Source: Pseudomonadota bacterium
GTDB taxonomy: Bacteria; Pseudomonadota; Gammaproteobacteria; Burkholderiales; SG8-39
Direction: 5' to 3'
DNA: 46,400 bases
Assembly (NCBI GenBank): GCA_025352885.1
Contig: JANXRZ010000042.1
Span: 1 to 46,400, forward strand
Part shown: positions 9,127 to 17,587 of the stretch, piece by piece
Layout of the letters: each line of letters starts with the position of its first letter
Numbering within the stretch: position 1 is the stretch's first letter
Program-made: the position numbers and the translations under genes
Notes under the pieces: generated by a model
What the model was told of the DNA's origin: nothing
Databases searched by the model: none
Seen by the model: only the letters and a program-made list of their open reading frames with translations

Positions 9127-10308
9127 ATGCAGCAGCCCCAAGCAGTAGATTCCAAGTCCCGCACGGCCGTTCTCGTCTGCCTGGATTTCGGCAAGGACGA
9201 CGGCTTTGCCGAATCGATCGAGGAAATCGTCCGTCTTGCCGAAAGCGCCGGGATCACGCGGCATGTGATCGTGCAGGGCAAGAGGACCCGGCCGGATGCC
9301 GCCCTCTTTGCGGGTTCCGGCAAGGTCCAGGAGATCCGTGATGTGGTCGAGGAACTCGGCGCAGGCACGGTGATCTTCAACCATCACCTGTCGCCGGTGC
9401 AGGAGCGCAACCTCGAGAAGAAGCTCGAATGCGGCGTGATGGACCGCACTCGCCTCATTCTTGAGATCTTCGCGCAGCGCGCGAAGACCCACGAAGGCAA
9501 GCTCCAGGTCGAGCTCGCCCAGATGGAGTACCTCTCCACGCGCCTCGTGCGCGGATGGACTCACTTGGAGCGCCAGCGCGGCGGCATCGGCTTGCGGGGC
9601 GGGCCCGGCGAGACCCAGCTGGAGATCGACCGCCGCCTGATCTCGCAGAAGATCAAGTCGCTGAAGGCGGAACTCGCGAAGATGCGCCAGCGGCGCGACG
9701 TCCAGCGGCGGGCGCGCTCGCGCAAGGACGTATTTTCGGTTTCCCTCGTCGGCTACACCAACGCCGGCAAGTCGAGCCTCTTCAACATGCTCACGCAGGC
9801 CAAGGGGTACGCGGCCGACCAGCTGTTTGCGACTCTCGATACCACGACGCGGCGCGTCTTTTTGCCTGAAATGGGGCGATCGGGCAGCCAGGTCGTCGTT
9901 TCGGACACCGTAGGCTTCATTCGCGACCTGCCGACCAGCCTGGTCGCGGCTTTCAGGGCGACGCTCGAGGAAACCGTGCAAGCCGACCTCCTCCTGCACG
10001 TGGTGGACAGCGCTTCACCCGTGCGCGACATGCAGATGACCGAAGTGAACAAGGTACTGGCCGAAATCGGCGCCGATTCGGTCCCGCAGGTGCTCGTCTA
10101 CAACAAGATCGACCTCGCGAACGCCGGCAACGGTCTTCCGCCCGGGGTGGAGCGTGATGAATATGGTAAGATTTTCCGCATTCGCGTGAGTGCGCGCACC
10201 GGAGCCGGGCTGGCCGGTTTGCGCAGCGCAATCGCCGAGCTGGCCCCGGGACATCTCCGCTCACGCGGAATCGCGGCCGATCCGTCCACCAATCCAGAAC
10301 TGGCCTGA
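9127..10308 (+). CDS. hflX: Ribosome-associated GTPase HflX
   Basis: A 393-residue TRAFAC GTPase that splits stalled 70S ribosomes under stress. The N-terminal HflX domain shows VQGKRTRPDAALFAGSGK and the nucleotide-binding-domain signature NHHLSPVQERNLE, followed by a coiled coil and the Gly-rich loop RQRGGIGLRGGPGETQLEID. The G domain has G1 GYTNAGKSSLFN, G2 in LFATLDTTTRR, G3 DTVGFIRDLP and G4 YNKID. Ten bases separate it from hflK, consistent with one transcript. Confidence 0.97.
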   Translation: MQQPQAVDSKSRTAVLVCLDFGKDDGFAESIEEIVRLAESAGITRHVIVQGKRTRPDAALFAGSGKVQEIRDVVEELGAGTVIFNHHLSPVQERNLEKKLECGVMDRTRLILEIFAQRAKTHEGKLQVELAQMEYLSTRLVRGWTHLERQRGGIGLRGGPGETQLEIDRRLISQKIKSLKAELAKMRQRRDVQRRARSRKDVFSVSLVGYTNAGKSSLFNMLTQAKGYAADQLFATLDTTTRRVFLPEMGRSGSQVVVSDTVGFIRDLPTSLVAAFRATLEETVQADLLLHVVDSASPVRDMQMTEVNKVLAEIGADSVPQVLVYNKIDLANAGNGLPPGVERDEYGKIFRIRVSARTGAGLAGLRSAIAELAPGHLRSRGIAADPSTNPELA

Positions 10309-10318
10309 CCATATCCGT

Positions 10319-11551
10319 ATGTCGCTGAACGACCCAAACTGGGGACGCGGGGGATCTCGCGGCCCGCAAGGACCTGGCGGTGGCAAGCAGGGGCCGCCCG
10401 ACCTCGACGAGCTCTGGCGCAATTTCAACCGGAAGCTTTCTGAACTCTTCGGCCGGCGCCGCGGCGCGGGAGACCAGCCGCCGGAAGGCCGTGACTCCGG
10501 CCCGAGCAACTCGCAGATCGGCGGGGGCGCGGGCATCGTGGCGGCCCTCATCCTGGCGGTGTGGCTTGCAAGCGGCTTCTACATCGTGGTCGAGGGCACG
10601 CGCGGCGTCGTCCTGACATTCGGCAAGTTCGCGGAAGAAACCAATTCCGGCCTGCGTTGGAGGATGCCGTGGCCGATCCAGAGCCACGAGATCGTCAACC
10701 TCTCGCAGGTGCGCACGCTCGAGATCGGCTATCGCAACAGCGTGAAGACCAAGGTCCTCAAGGAATCGCTGTTGCTCACGGACGACGAGAACATCGTCGA
10801 CCTGCAGTTCGCCGTCCAGTACACCGTCAAGGATGTGCGCGACTACGTGTTCAACAACAAGCGCCCCGACGAAGCCGTGATGCAGGCAGCCGAAACCGCG
10901 GCCCGCGAAATCATCGGGAAGAGCCGCATGGACCAGATCCTTTACGAATCTCGTGAAGAAATTGCCATCAAGACCCGGCAGCTCATGCAGGTGATCCTCG
11001 ACCGCTACAAGACCGGCGTGTCCATCTCAAACGTCACGATCCAGAACGCGCAGCCGCCGGAGCAGGTGCAGGCGGCGTTCGACGATGCCGTCAAGGCAGG
11101 CCAGGACCGCGAGCGGCAGAAGAACGAAGGCCAGAGCTACGCCAACGACGTGATCCCCAAGGCGCGCGGCACGGCGGCGCGCGTCATGCAGGAGGCGGAA
11201 GGCTACAAGCAGCGCGTGATCGCAAACGCCGACGGCGAGGCGACGCGCTTCAAGCAGGTGCTCGCCGAGTATTCGAAGGCGCCAGCGGTCACCCGCGAGC
11301 GGATCTATCTGGACACGATGCAGCAGATCCTCTCGTCGACCTCCAAGATCCTCACCGACTCCAAAGGCAGCGGCAACCTCCTTTACCTGCCGCTCGACAA
11401 GCTCATCCAGCGCAGTTCGCAGGATCCCGCAGCCCCCGAGGGCATCGTTCCGCCCAAGCCGGGCGCGGCACCCGAGGCACTGCCTTCTCCCGAAGGCGGG
11501 CCCCGGTCACGCGACTCGAGCCTTCGCAACCGAGAAAGGGGTGAGCGATGA
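10319..11551 (+). CDS. hflK: FtsH protease modulator HflK
   Basis: A 410-residue inner-membrane SPFH/Band-7 protein that with HflC forms the cage around the FtsH protease. A Gly/Pro-rich cytoplasmic head (GRGGSRGPQGPGGGKQGPPD) precedes one membrane segment near residues 65-88 (IVAALILAVWLASGFYIVVE). The SPFH domain (about 90-270) and a long helical region rich in Ala/Glu/Lys follow, then a Pro-rich tail. ATG 10319 was chosen because the conserved head begins here, just after the hflX stop; in-frame starts further upstream lie inside hflX. It overlaps hflC by ATGA (11548-11551), implying translational coupling. Confidence 0.95.
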   Translation: MSLNDPNWGRGGSRGPQGPGGGKQGPPDLDELWRNFNRKLSELFGRRRGAGDQPPEGRDSGPSNSQIGGGAGIVAALILAVWLASGFYIVVEGTRGVVLTFGKFAEETNSGLRWRMPWPIQSHEIVNLSQVRTLEIGYRNSVKTKVLKESLLLTDDENIVDLQFAVQYTVKDVRDYVFNNKRPDEAVMQAAETAAREIIGKSRMDQILYESREEIAIKTRQLMQVILDRYKTGVSISNVTIQNAQPPEQVQAAFDDAVKAGQDRERQKNEGQSYANDVIPKARGTAARVMQEAEGYKQRVIANADGEATRFKQVLAEYSKAPAVTRERIYLDTMQQILSSTSKILTDSKGSGNLLYLPLDKLIQRSSQDPAAPEGIVPPKPGAAPEALPSPEGGPRSRDSSLRNRERGER

Positions 11552-12444
11552 CCAAGTCGATCGGTCCCATCGCGGCCGCGCTGATCGCGTTGTTCCTGCT
11601 CGCGAGCGCGTCCCTCTACACGGTGGACCAGCGCCAGAACGCCATGGTGTTCCAGCTGGGCGAGGTGAAGGACGTCGTGACCACGCCGGGGCTGCACTTC
11701 AAGTGGCCGCTGATCCAGAACATCCGGTACTTCGACACGCGCATTCTGACCCTGGACGATCCCGAGCCGCTGCGCTTCATCACCTCGGAAAAGAAGCCCG
11801 TGCTGGTCGATTCGTTCGTCAAATGGCGCATCGTCGACGTCAAGCAGTTCTACATCAGCGTGCAGGGCGACGATCTGCGCGCCCAGAAGCGCCTGCAGCA
11901 GACGATTTCGGACGGCCTGCAGGCCGAGTTCGGCAAGCGCACCGTGCACGACGTCGTTTCGGGCGAGCGCGAGCACATCATGGACGTGATGCGCGAGAAA
12001 GCCGACCTCGACGCGAGGAAAATCGGCGTGCAGATCATCGATGTGCGCCTCAAGCGCGTAGACCTCCCGCAGGAAGTGAGCGAGTCGGTGTACCGCCGCA
12101 TGGAGGCCGAGCGCAAACGTGTCGCCAACGAGCTGCGCTCGACCGGCTCCGCGGACGCCGAGCGCATCCGTGCCGATGCGGACAAGCAGCGTGAAGTCAT
12201 CCTCGCGGAAGCGTATCGCGACGCCCAGCGCATCAAGGGCGACGGCGATGCCAAGGCGTCCGCCACCTACGCGCAAGCTTTCCAGCAGAGTCCCGAGTTC
12301 TATTCGTTCTACCGCAGCATGGAGGCGTACCGCTCGAGCTTCCGCAGCAAGAGCGACGTGATGGTGATCGACCCGAGCTCGGAGTTTTTCCGGTACCTCA
12401 AGGATCCGACAGGCAAGTCCGGCGGCAAACCAGGCGCGAAGTAG
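11548..12444 (+). CDS. hflC: FtsH protease modulator HflC
   Basis: A 298-residue SPFH/Band-7 partner of HflK. A short N-terminal membrane anchor (ALIALFLLASASLYTVDQRQ) is followed by the SPFH domain with LHFKWPLIQNI and a helical C-terminal part (VYRRMEAERKRVANELRSTG). It ends near residue 290 after a VIDPSSEFFRYL strand typical of HflC. The start overlaps the hflK stop by four bases. Confidence 0.96.
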   Translation: MTKSIGPIAAALIALFLLASASLYTVDQRQNAMVFQLGEVKDVVTTPGLHFKWPLIQNIRYFDTRILTLDDPEPLRFITSEKKPVLVDSFVKWRIVDVKQFYISVQGDDLRAQKRLQQTISDGLQAEFGKRTVHDVVSGEREHIMDVMREKADLDARKIGVQIIDVRLKRVDLPQEVSESVYRRMEAERKRVANELRSTGSADAERIRADADKQREVILAEAYRDAQRIKGDGDAKASATYAQAFQQSPEFYSFYRSMEAYRSSFRSKSDVMVIDPSSEFFRYLKDPTGKSGGKPGAK

Positions 12445-12454
12445 GGGATGGGCC

Positions 12455-12649
12455 ATGGGCACGATGGGCACAACCTTCCTGATGGCGTTCGCCCTGATGC
12501 TGGTGTTCGAAGGGATCCTGCCCTTTCTTGCGCCCAACCTTTGGCGTGAAACTTTTCGCAAAGTCACCCAGATGTCGGACGGGCAGATTCGGTTCTTCGG
12601 CCTGACCTCCATGCTGATCGGCGTGATTCTGCTGTTCACGTTCGGCTGA
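12455..12649 (+). CDS. DUF2065 small inner-membrane protein
   Basis: A 64-residue protein with two predicted membrane helices (about residues 3-25 and 43-62) joined by LWRETFRKVTQMSDGQIRFF. This is the DUF2065 signature found between hflC and hisZ or purA in many Proteobacteria (YjeT-like). Ten bases follow hflC, so it is probably cotranscribed. ATG 12464 is an alternative start three codons in. Function unknown. Confidence 0.9.
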   Translation: MGTMGTTFLMAFALMLVFEGILPFLAPNLWRETFRKVTQMSDGQIRFFGLTSMLIGVILLFTFG

Positions 12650-12672
12650 CTTCCAGCGCCAATTACATCACC

Positions 12673-13836
12673 ATGCGCACCTGGATCCTGCCCGAGTACA
12701 TCGACGACATTCTGCCCGCCGAAGCGGCGAGGATGGAGTTCCTGCGCCGGCGCATGCTCGACCTGTTTGCGACATGGGGCTATGAGCTCGTCATGCCGCC
12801 GCTGCTCGAGTATGTCGAGTCGCTGCTCACCGGGACGGGACACGATCTCGACCTGCGCACCTTTAAGCTCGTGGACCAGCTTTCCGGCCGGATGATGGGC
12901 GTGCGCGCGGACATCACGCCGCAGGTAGCGCGCATTGATGCGCACCTCCTGAACCGCGAAGGCGTCACGCGCCTGGCTTATACAGGCAGCGTGCTGCACA
13001 CGCGGCCGGCCACGCCGGCGGCCACGCGGGAACCGATCCAGATCGGCGCGGAGATCTACGGCCACGAGGGCGTCGAGAGCGACCTCGAAATCCAGCGCCT
13101 GCTGTGCAAGGCGCTCGAGATTTGCGGGGTGCGCGGCGCGCGCATGGACGTGGGCCATGTCGCCGTGTTTCGCGCGCTTGTCGTCAAGGCGAAAATCCCG
13201 GCCGGGCTCGAGTCCGAACTCTTCGAGTCCCTGCAGAAGAAGGACGTGCCCGGGCTGCGCGAACTCGTTGGCGCCGCACGCGGGCTCGATCGCGCATCGC
13301 GCGAGGCGTTGCTGCTCCTGCCGGAACTCTATGGTGGGGTCGAGGTGCTCGCCAAAGCCGAGAAGAGCCTGCCGCGCCTGCCGCAGATTTCCGATGCGCT
13401 CTCTACGCTCAAGAGGCTCGCCAAGGTGTGCCCGATCCCGATGAGCTTCGACCTCGCGGAACTCCGCGGATACCACTATCACTCGGGCGTCGTGTTCGAC
13501 GCTTATTGCGACGGCGTCGCGGGCCCGGTTGCCCGGGGCGGGCGATACGATGAAGTAGGCAAGGCATTCGGCCGTTCGAGGCCTGCCACCGGCTTTTCGA
13601 TGGACCTGCGGGAACTCGCTGGGGCCGCTGCGCCGATCAGGGAGCGCGATCCCATTCTGTCCCCCGCACCGAATTCGGACGTGAAACTGGCAAAGAAGAT
13701 CGCCGCACTGCGCGCAAGCGGCGAAGTGGTCATCGAAGAGCTTCCGGGCCACGAAAAATTCCGCGCGGAACTTGGCTGCACCCGGCGACTGGCCAAAAAG
13801 GCTGGCGCCTGGACCGTTCAACCCATCAAGAGATAA
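12673..13836 (+). CDS. hisZ: ATP phosphoribosyltransferase regulatory subunit HisZ
   Basis: A 387-residue HisRS-like protein without tRNA-charging function. It activates the short form of HisG and carries histidine feedback control at the first step of histidine synthesis. Class II synthetase-like motifs are visible: ATWGYELVMPPLLEYVESLL, then MMGVRADITPQVARIDAH (motif 2 region) and a degenerate C-terminal ARGGRYDEVGKAFGRSRPATGFS. The length fits HisZ rather than HisS (no anticodon-binding domain). It lies 6 bases before purA, as in many Betaproteobacteria. Confidence 0.95.
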   Translation: MRTWILPEYIDDILPAEAARMEFLRRRMLDLFATWGYELVMPPLLEYVESLLTGTGHDLDLRTFKLVDQLSGRMMGVRADITPQVARIDAHLLNREGVTRLAYTGSVLHTRPATPAATREPIQIGAEIYGHEGVESDLEIQRLLCKALEICGVRGARMDVGHVAVFRALVVKAKIPAGLESELFESLQKKDVPGLRELVGAARGLDRASREALLLLPELYGGVEVLAKAEKSLPRLPQISDALSTLKRLAKVCPIPMSFDLAELRGYHYHSGVVFDAYCDGVAGPVARGGRYDEVGKAFGRSRPATGFSMDLRELAGAAAPIRERDPILSPAPNSDVKLAKKIAALRASGEVVIEELPGHEKFRAELGCTRRLAKKAGAWTVQPIKR

Positions 13837-15159
<1,323 letters not shown>

Positions 15160-15349
15160 GGAAAGCGCTTGCCGGAAATCTCTGGCAGCGTGTACGCGAG
15201 GACTGCACAAGCGATTGTTCGCATAGGGTAAAACGTGCGTGTGCTCATGCACTGAGCAAAAGCACGTACCGGAACCATCATGGTGTTCGCAGGGAGCCGA
15301 TGAATTTCTTTCGGTTCCCTTCAATGACACTTGGAGTATGGAGATCCCT
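15160..15349 (+). promoter_or_regulatory. Spacer between purA and the Ser/Gly-rich gene
   Basis: No gene is visible in these 190 bases. A small perfect inverted repeat, TGCTCA-TGCAC-TGAGCA (15242-15258), is flanked by further GTGC/GCAC bases. It has no T-run, so I do not call it a terminator. The promoter of the downstream Ser/Gly-rich gene must lie here, but I see no convincing -35/-10 pair. The stretch is less G+C rich than purA. Confidence 0.3.
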
Positions 15350-15847
15350 ATGAAAAATCGTTACAAGATCCTGACAATCAGCGCTCTGACGGCCGCAATG
15401 TGGTGCGCGGCGCCGCAAGCCCAGACCGGCGGCACCGCCGGGTCAGGCACCGGGGCCTCTGGCACCGGCTCGAGCACGTCCACCCCCGCGCCCAGCAACA
15501 GCGGCTCCACGGGGTCGTCGAGCGGAACGACGCCCTCCGCTGGCGCGCCTTCGTCCACCACGAGCGGCACCAGCGGCAGTGGCACTAGGTCATCAGGTAT
15601 GGGCGCTTCGGGCACCGGCAGCAGCTCGGGCATGAGCTCCGGCATGGGCTCGTCCAGCGGAACGACGCCCTCCGCCGGTGCGCCTTCCTCGCCGATCGGC
15701 GGCACCGGCGCCAGCGGATCGGGAATGAGCAGCAGCTCCTCGGGCAGCTCACGCTCGACGGACACCACGACCTCGAGCGGAATGTCCGGCTCGGCTACGG
15801 CGAGCAGTTCGGACACGATGCGTCGTCCGAGGGCCGATCGCAACTAG
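15350..15847 (+). CDS. Secreted Ser/Gly/Thr-rich low-complexity protein
   Basis: A 165-residue protein. MKNRYKILTISALTAAMWCA..AQ is a Sec signal peptide with a likely cut after AQA or AQ near residue 25. The remainder is almost only Ser, Gly, Thr, Ala and Pro, with a 15-residue unit GSSSGTTPSAGAPSS at residues 55-69 and again at 100-114. It ends in a basic tail (MRRPRADRN). ATG 15350 is chosen because GGAG lies 6-7 bases upstream and the signal peptide starts here. No family recognised. Two lipoproteins of similar composition lie close by (16138, 20185). The gene is followed by a strong terminator. It is likely a periplasmic or surface-exposed disordered protein. Confidence 0.7.
   Translation: MKNRYKILTISALTAAMWCAAPQAQTGGTAGSGTGASGTGSSTSTPAPSNSGSTGSSSGTTPSAGAPSSTTSGTSGSGTRSSGMGASGTGSSSGMSSGMGSSSGTTPSAGAPSSPIGGTGASGSGMSSSSSGSSRSTDTTTSSGMSGSATASSSDTMRRPRADRN
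15512..15691 (+). repeat. Imperfect 45-base direct repeat inside the Ser/Gly-rich gene
   Basis: Bases 15512-15556 and 15647-15691 both encode GSSSGTTPSAGAPSS. By eye 39 of 45 bases agree, with the differences mostly in third positions. The copies are 135 bases apart, so the reading frame is kept. This suggests an internal duplication followed by silent drift, hence selection to keep the peptide unit. Confidence 0.85.
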
Positions 15848-15864
15848 GGCATCTGCGTTAAAAG

Positions 15865-15892
15865 AAAGGGGCGCTTCAGCGCCCCTTTTTTC
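15865..15892 (+). terminator. Rho-independent terminator
   Basis: AAAGGGGCGC, loop TTCA, then GCGCCCCTTT with further T residues: a perfect G+C-rich stem with a U-run, 18 bases after the Ser/Gly-rich gene. The A-rich left side means it could also work for the convergent small minus-strand gene ending at 15909. Confidence 0.9.
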
Positions 15893-15908
15893 TGCTTGGT
15901 GCTACCTG

Positions 15909-16115
15909 TCAGCGATCGCCCGGGTGGCCGATGCCGCGCTGATTTCCCTGCTGGTTGCCGCCTTGCTCGCGCCCGAAAGTCTTGTCGCGCTCTTCCTTCT
16001 GCCTGCGCTCGAGGTCGTCCGATTCGGGTGAGGGAGGCACCCCGCTTTTCTCTTTCTTTGCAGGGTCGCCTTCGATCTGGGGACTCCTCGGAGGGATCGT
16101 GTGCCGCTGCACCAT
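15909..16115 (-). CDS. Small hydrophilic hypothetical protein (68 aa)
   Basis: From ATG 16115 the product starts MVQRHTIPPRSPQIEGDPAK. A charged helical segment (DDLERRQKEERDKTF) follows, and a Gln/Gly/Asn-rich tail (REQGGNQQGNQRGIGHPGDR). No signal peptide or membrane segment. An upstream in-frame start would add 30 basic residues without support. I do not recognise a family. It resembles the disordered small proteins that accompany stress genes in related genomes. The lipoprotein gene upstream on the same strand ends 22 bases before this start, so they may share a transcript. Confidence 0.5.
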   Translation of the reverse strand: MVQRHTIPPRSPQIEGDPAKKEKSGVPPSPESDDLERRQKEERDKTFGREQGGNQQGNQRGIGHPGDR

Positions 16116-16137
16116 AGTGATCAGCGCAACCGCACGT

Positions 16138-16323
16138 CTACTTTGAGCTCGAGCCGGAGCTCGAGGATGATCCCGTTCGCGAATCGTTGGTGCCGCCCGT
16201 CGCACCCTGTGATCCCGACCCGCTGGCCGAAGTCTTGGGGTTGAGGTTGTCCGGGGCCTTGCGTTCGCATCCGGCAGCAGCGAGCGCGACGATGACCATT
16301 GTGGACAAGATAAGTTTGTTCAT
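16138..16323 (-). CDS. Small Ser/Gly-rich lipoprotein
   Basis: A 61-residue protein with a clear lipoprotein signal, MNKLILSTMVIVALAAAGC, the acylated Cys being residue 19. Then comes ERKAPDNLNPKTSASGSGS and a Ser/Gly tail. In plan it closely matches the lipoprotein at 20185-20484 (short signal, Cys, a charged 'RK' pair, then a Ser-rich tail), though alignable identity is limited to the signal and the xRK after the Cys. Likely an envelope lipoprotein with a disordered tail; function unknown. Confidence 0.65.
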   Translation of the reverse strand: MNKLILSTMVIVALAAAGCERKAPDNLNPKTSASGSGSQGATGGTNDSRTGSSSSSGSSSK

Positions 16324-16453
16324 TGCGTGCTCCCGAAAGTGGTTGGGCTTATAAAGATGGGCCTGCGCCCGCGGCGAATCGGTGCGCTGCCTAACATTCG
16401 TTTTCGCGCGATCGTACTAACGTGAGGGCATCTCATAGCGCAGGAGCACAGAC

Positions 16454-16666
16454 ATGGGCCGCGCCGATTCAGACCCGACAGACGACGAACCGCCCGGGCG
16501 GGAAGACCCTCGCGGACATCCGGAAGAAGACATTCGTCCCGACGAGATACATCGGTGGGCAGACGAGTTCGGCGTGAGCGCCGAAGAACTGCGGTTGGCC
16601 ATTGAACGCGTGGGGCCGGTGTCCTCGGAAGTCCGAAAGTTCCTCCGTCCCACCCAGGCGGGGTGA
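16454..16666 (+). CDS. DUF3606 domain protein
   Basis: A 70-residue acidic protein. The C-terminal half (RPDEIHRWADEFGVSAEELR, then LAIERVGPVSSEVRKFL) fits the DUF3606 pattern, a small helical domain common next to stress genes in soil Proteobacteria. The N-terminal 25 residues are Asp/Pro/Arg rich. It lies convergent with the ferritin-like gene (18 bases between stops). No biochemical role is known to me. Confidence 0.75.
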   Translation: MGRADSDPTDDEPPGREDPRGHPEEDIRPDEIHRWADEFGVSAEELRLAIERVGPVSSEVRKFLRPTQAG

Positions 16667-16684
16667 GCCCGGCCCCTATTTTCG

Positions 16685-17290
16685 TCAGCGCTTGCTGTCG
16701 GCGGCCTGCTCGGCCTTGGCGGCGCCGATAGCGGTGGTGACGTGCCGCTCTTCCTCGGGCGGCGGCAGGATGGCCTTCATGCCGAGCGACTCGATCCACA
16801 GTTCCCGGCACCAGCCCTTTGTGTGATAGAGGTGCTCGTCTTCCTGGTCCTCGATTTCGTCGTACGCTTGCCTCAGTAGCGCGCCGGCCTCGCCCTGCAG
16901 GACCTTCTCGCCGCATTTGCCGATCAGCTCCCAGTCGAGGTGATCCTTGGTTTCGGCCAGCACGACGCATTCGCAGGCCACGATCTGCGCTGCTTCGGGC
17001 TTTCCGCCCTGACGCGCCATTTCCATCGCCTGCACCAGGGAGTTGCCAAGGTGTGTGATGACTTTCACCCCCGGGGTTTGCGCCTCGGGATCCAAGCCAA
17101 ACTGCTTGCAGATGTCCGTCAGCACCTCGACGTGATGCGTCGTCTCCTGCAGGTACTTCTCCCATTCCTCTCGAAGGTCATCGTTCAGCGCACATTGCAG
17201 GGCGGTTTCATAAACCTGCACGCCACCTCGTTCATGGGCCAGCGATTGCATCAGCAAGTCGGCGACCTGTTCGCTCAATGCCTGGTTCAT
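16685..17290 (-). CDS. Ferritin-like helical protein
   Basis: A 201-residue, mostly helical protein. E20 in HERGGVQVYE, then E49, H52/H53 and E55 in LQETTHHVE, and later ACECVVLAETKDHLDW give the spacing of carboxylates and histidines expected in a ferritin-like four-helix bundle. Iron binding is inferred, not proven. The start at 17290 follows GAGGAAG; the frame stays open upstream but without family support. It is divergent from the catalase gene across 297 bases. Pairing with a catalase fits a peroxide and iron stress role. The exact family (DUF892/YciF-like versus a separate group) is uncertain. Confidence 0.7.
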   Translation of the reverse strand: MNQALSEQVADLLMQSLAHERGGVQVYETALQCALNDDLREEWEKYLQETTHHVEVLTDICKQFGLDPEAQTPGVKVITHLGNSLVQAMEMARQGGKPEAAQIVACECVVLAETKDHLDWELIGKCGEKVLQGEAGALLRQAYDEIEDQEDEHLYHTKGWCRELWIESLGMKAILPPPEEERHVTTAIGAAKAEQAADSKR

Positions 17291-17587
17291 TTTCGTCTTC
17301 CTCTCGTTGGGTAAGTTTGGTGCGCGGGGAATCCCGCTTGGGGAGGGCGACGCAAAAGCCATGCCGCGAAGCGAGCGGTCCGATAGGGAGAAACTGCGCG
17401 TGCAGGTCCCGCGCAAACATTACAAGCTCGCTGTCGAAAGTACAGTGCGCCCAAGCGAACATAGCGCGCTCTGTTGATTCGTCGTCGCGATCGCTTCCTG
17501 CTGGGCCTGATATTTGCAGCGATGGCCCGCCGGCGCGTTTCTCGCCCCCTGCGCCAGACGGCTGCCGGCCTTTGGAGGGAAGCATCC
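17291..17587. promoter_or_regulatory. Divergent control region between ferritin-like and catalase genes
   Basis: A 297-base region between two divergent start codons must hold the promoters of both genes. I looked for an OxyR-like or Fur-like site and for clear -35/-10 boxes and found none I would defend. The plus-strand frame is open through part of it, but the family-like catalase start and SD lie at 17588. Confidence 0.35.

Noticed and set aside
11383..13821. An 812-codon open frame on the minus strand
   Set aside because: It runs antisense to hflC, the DUF2065 gene and hisZ, is rich in Arg, His and Ala, and matches no family. It is a product of high-G+C codon bias.
15242..15258. Small inverted repeat TGCTCA-TGCAC-TGAGCA as a terminator of purA
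   Set aside because: No U-run and only 6 bp; better described as an isolated repeat.
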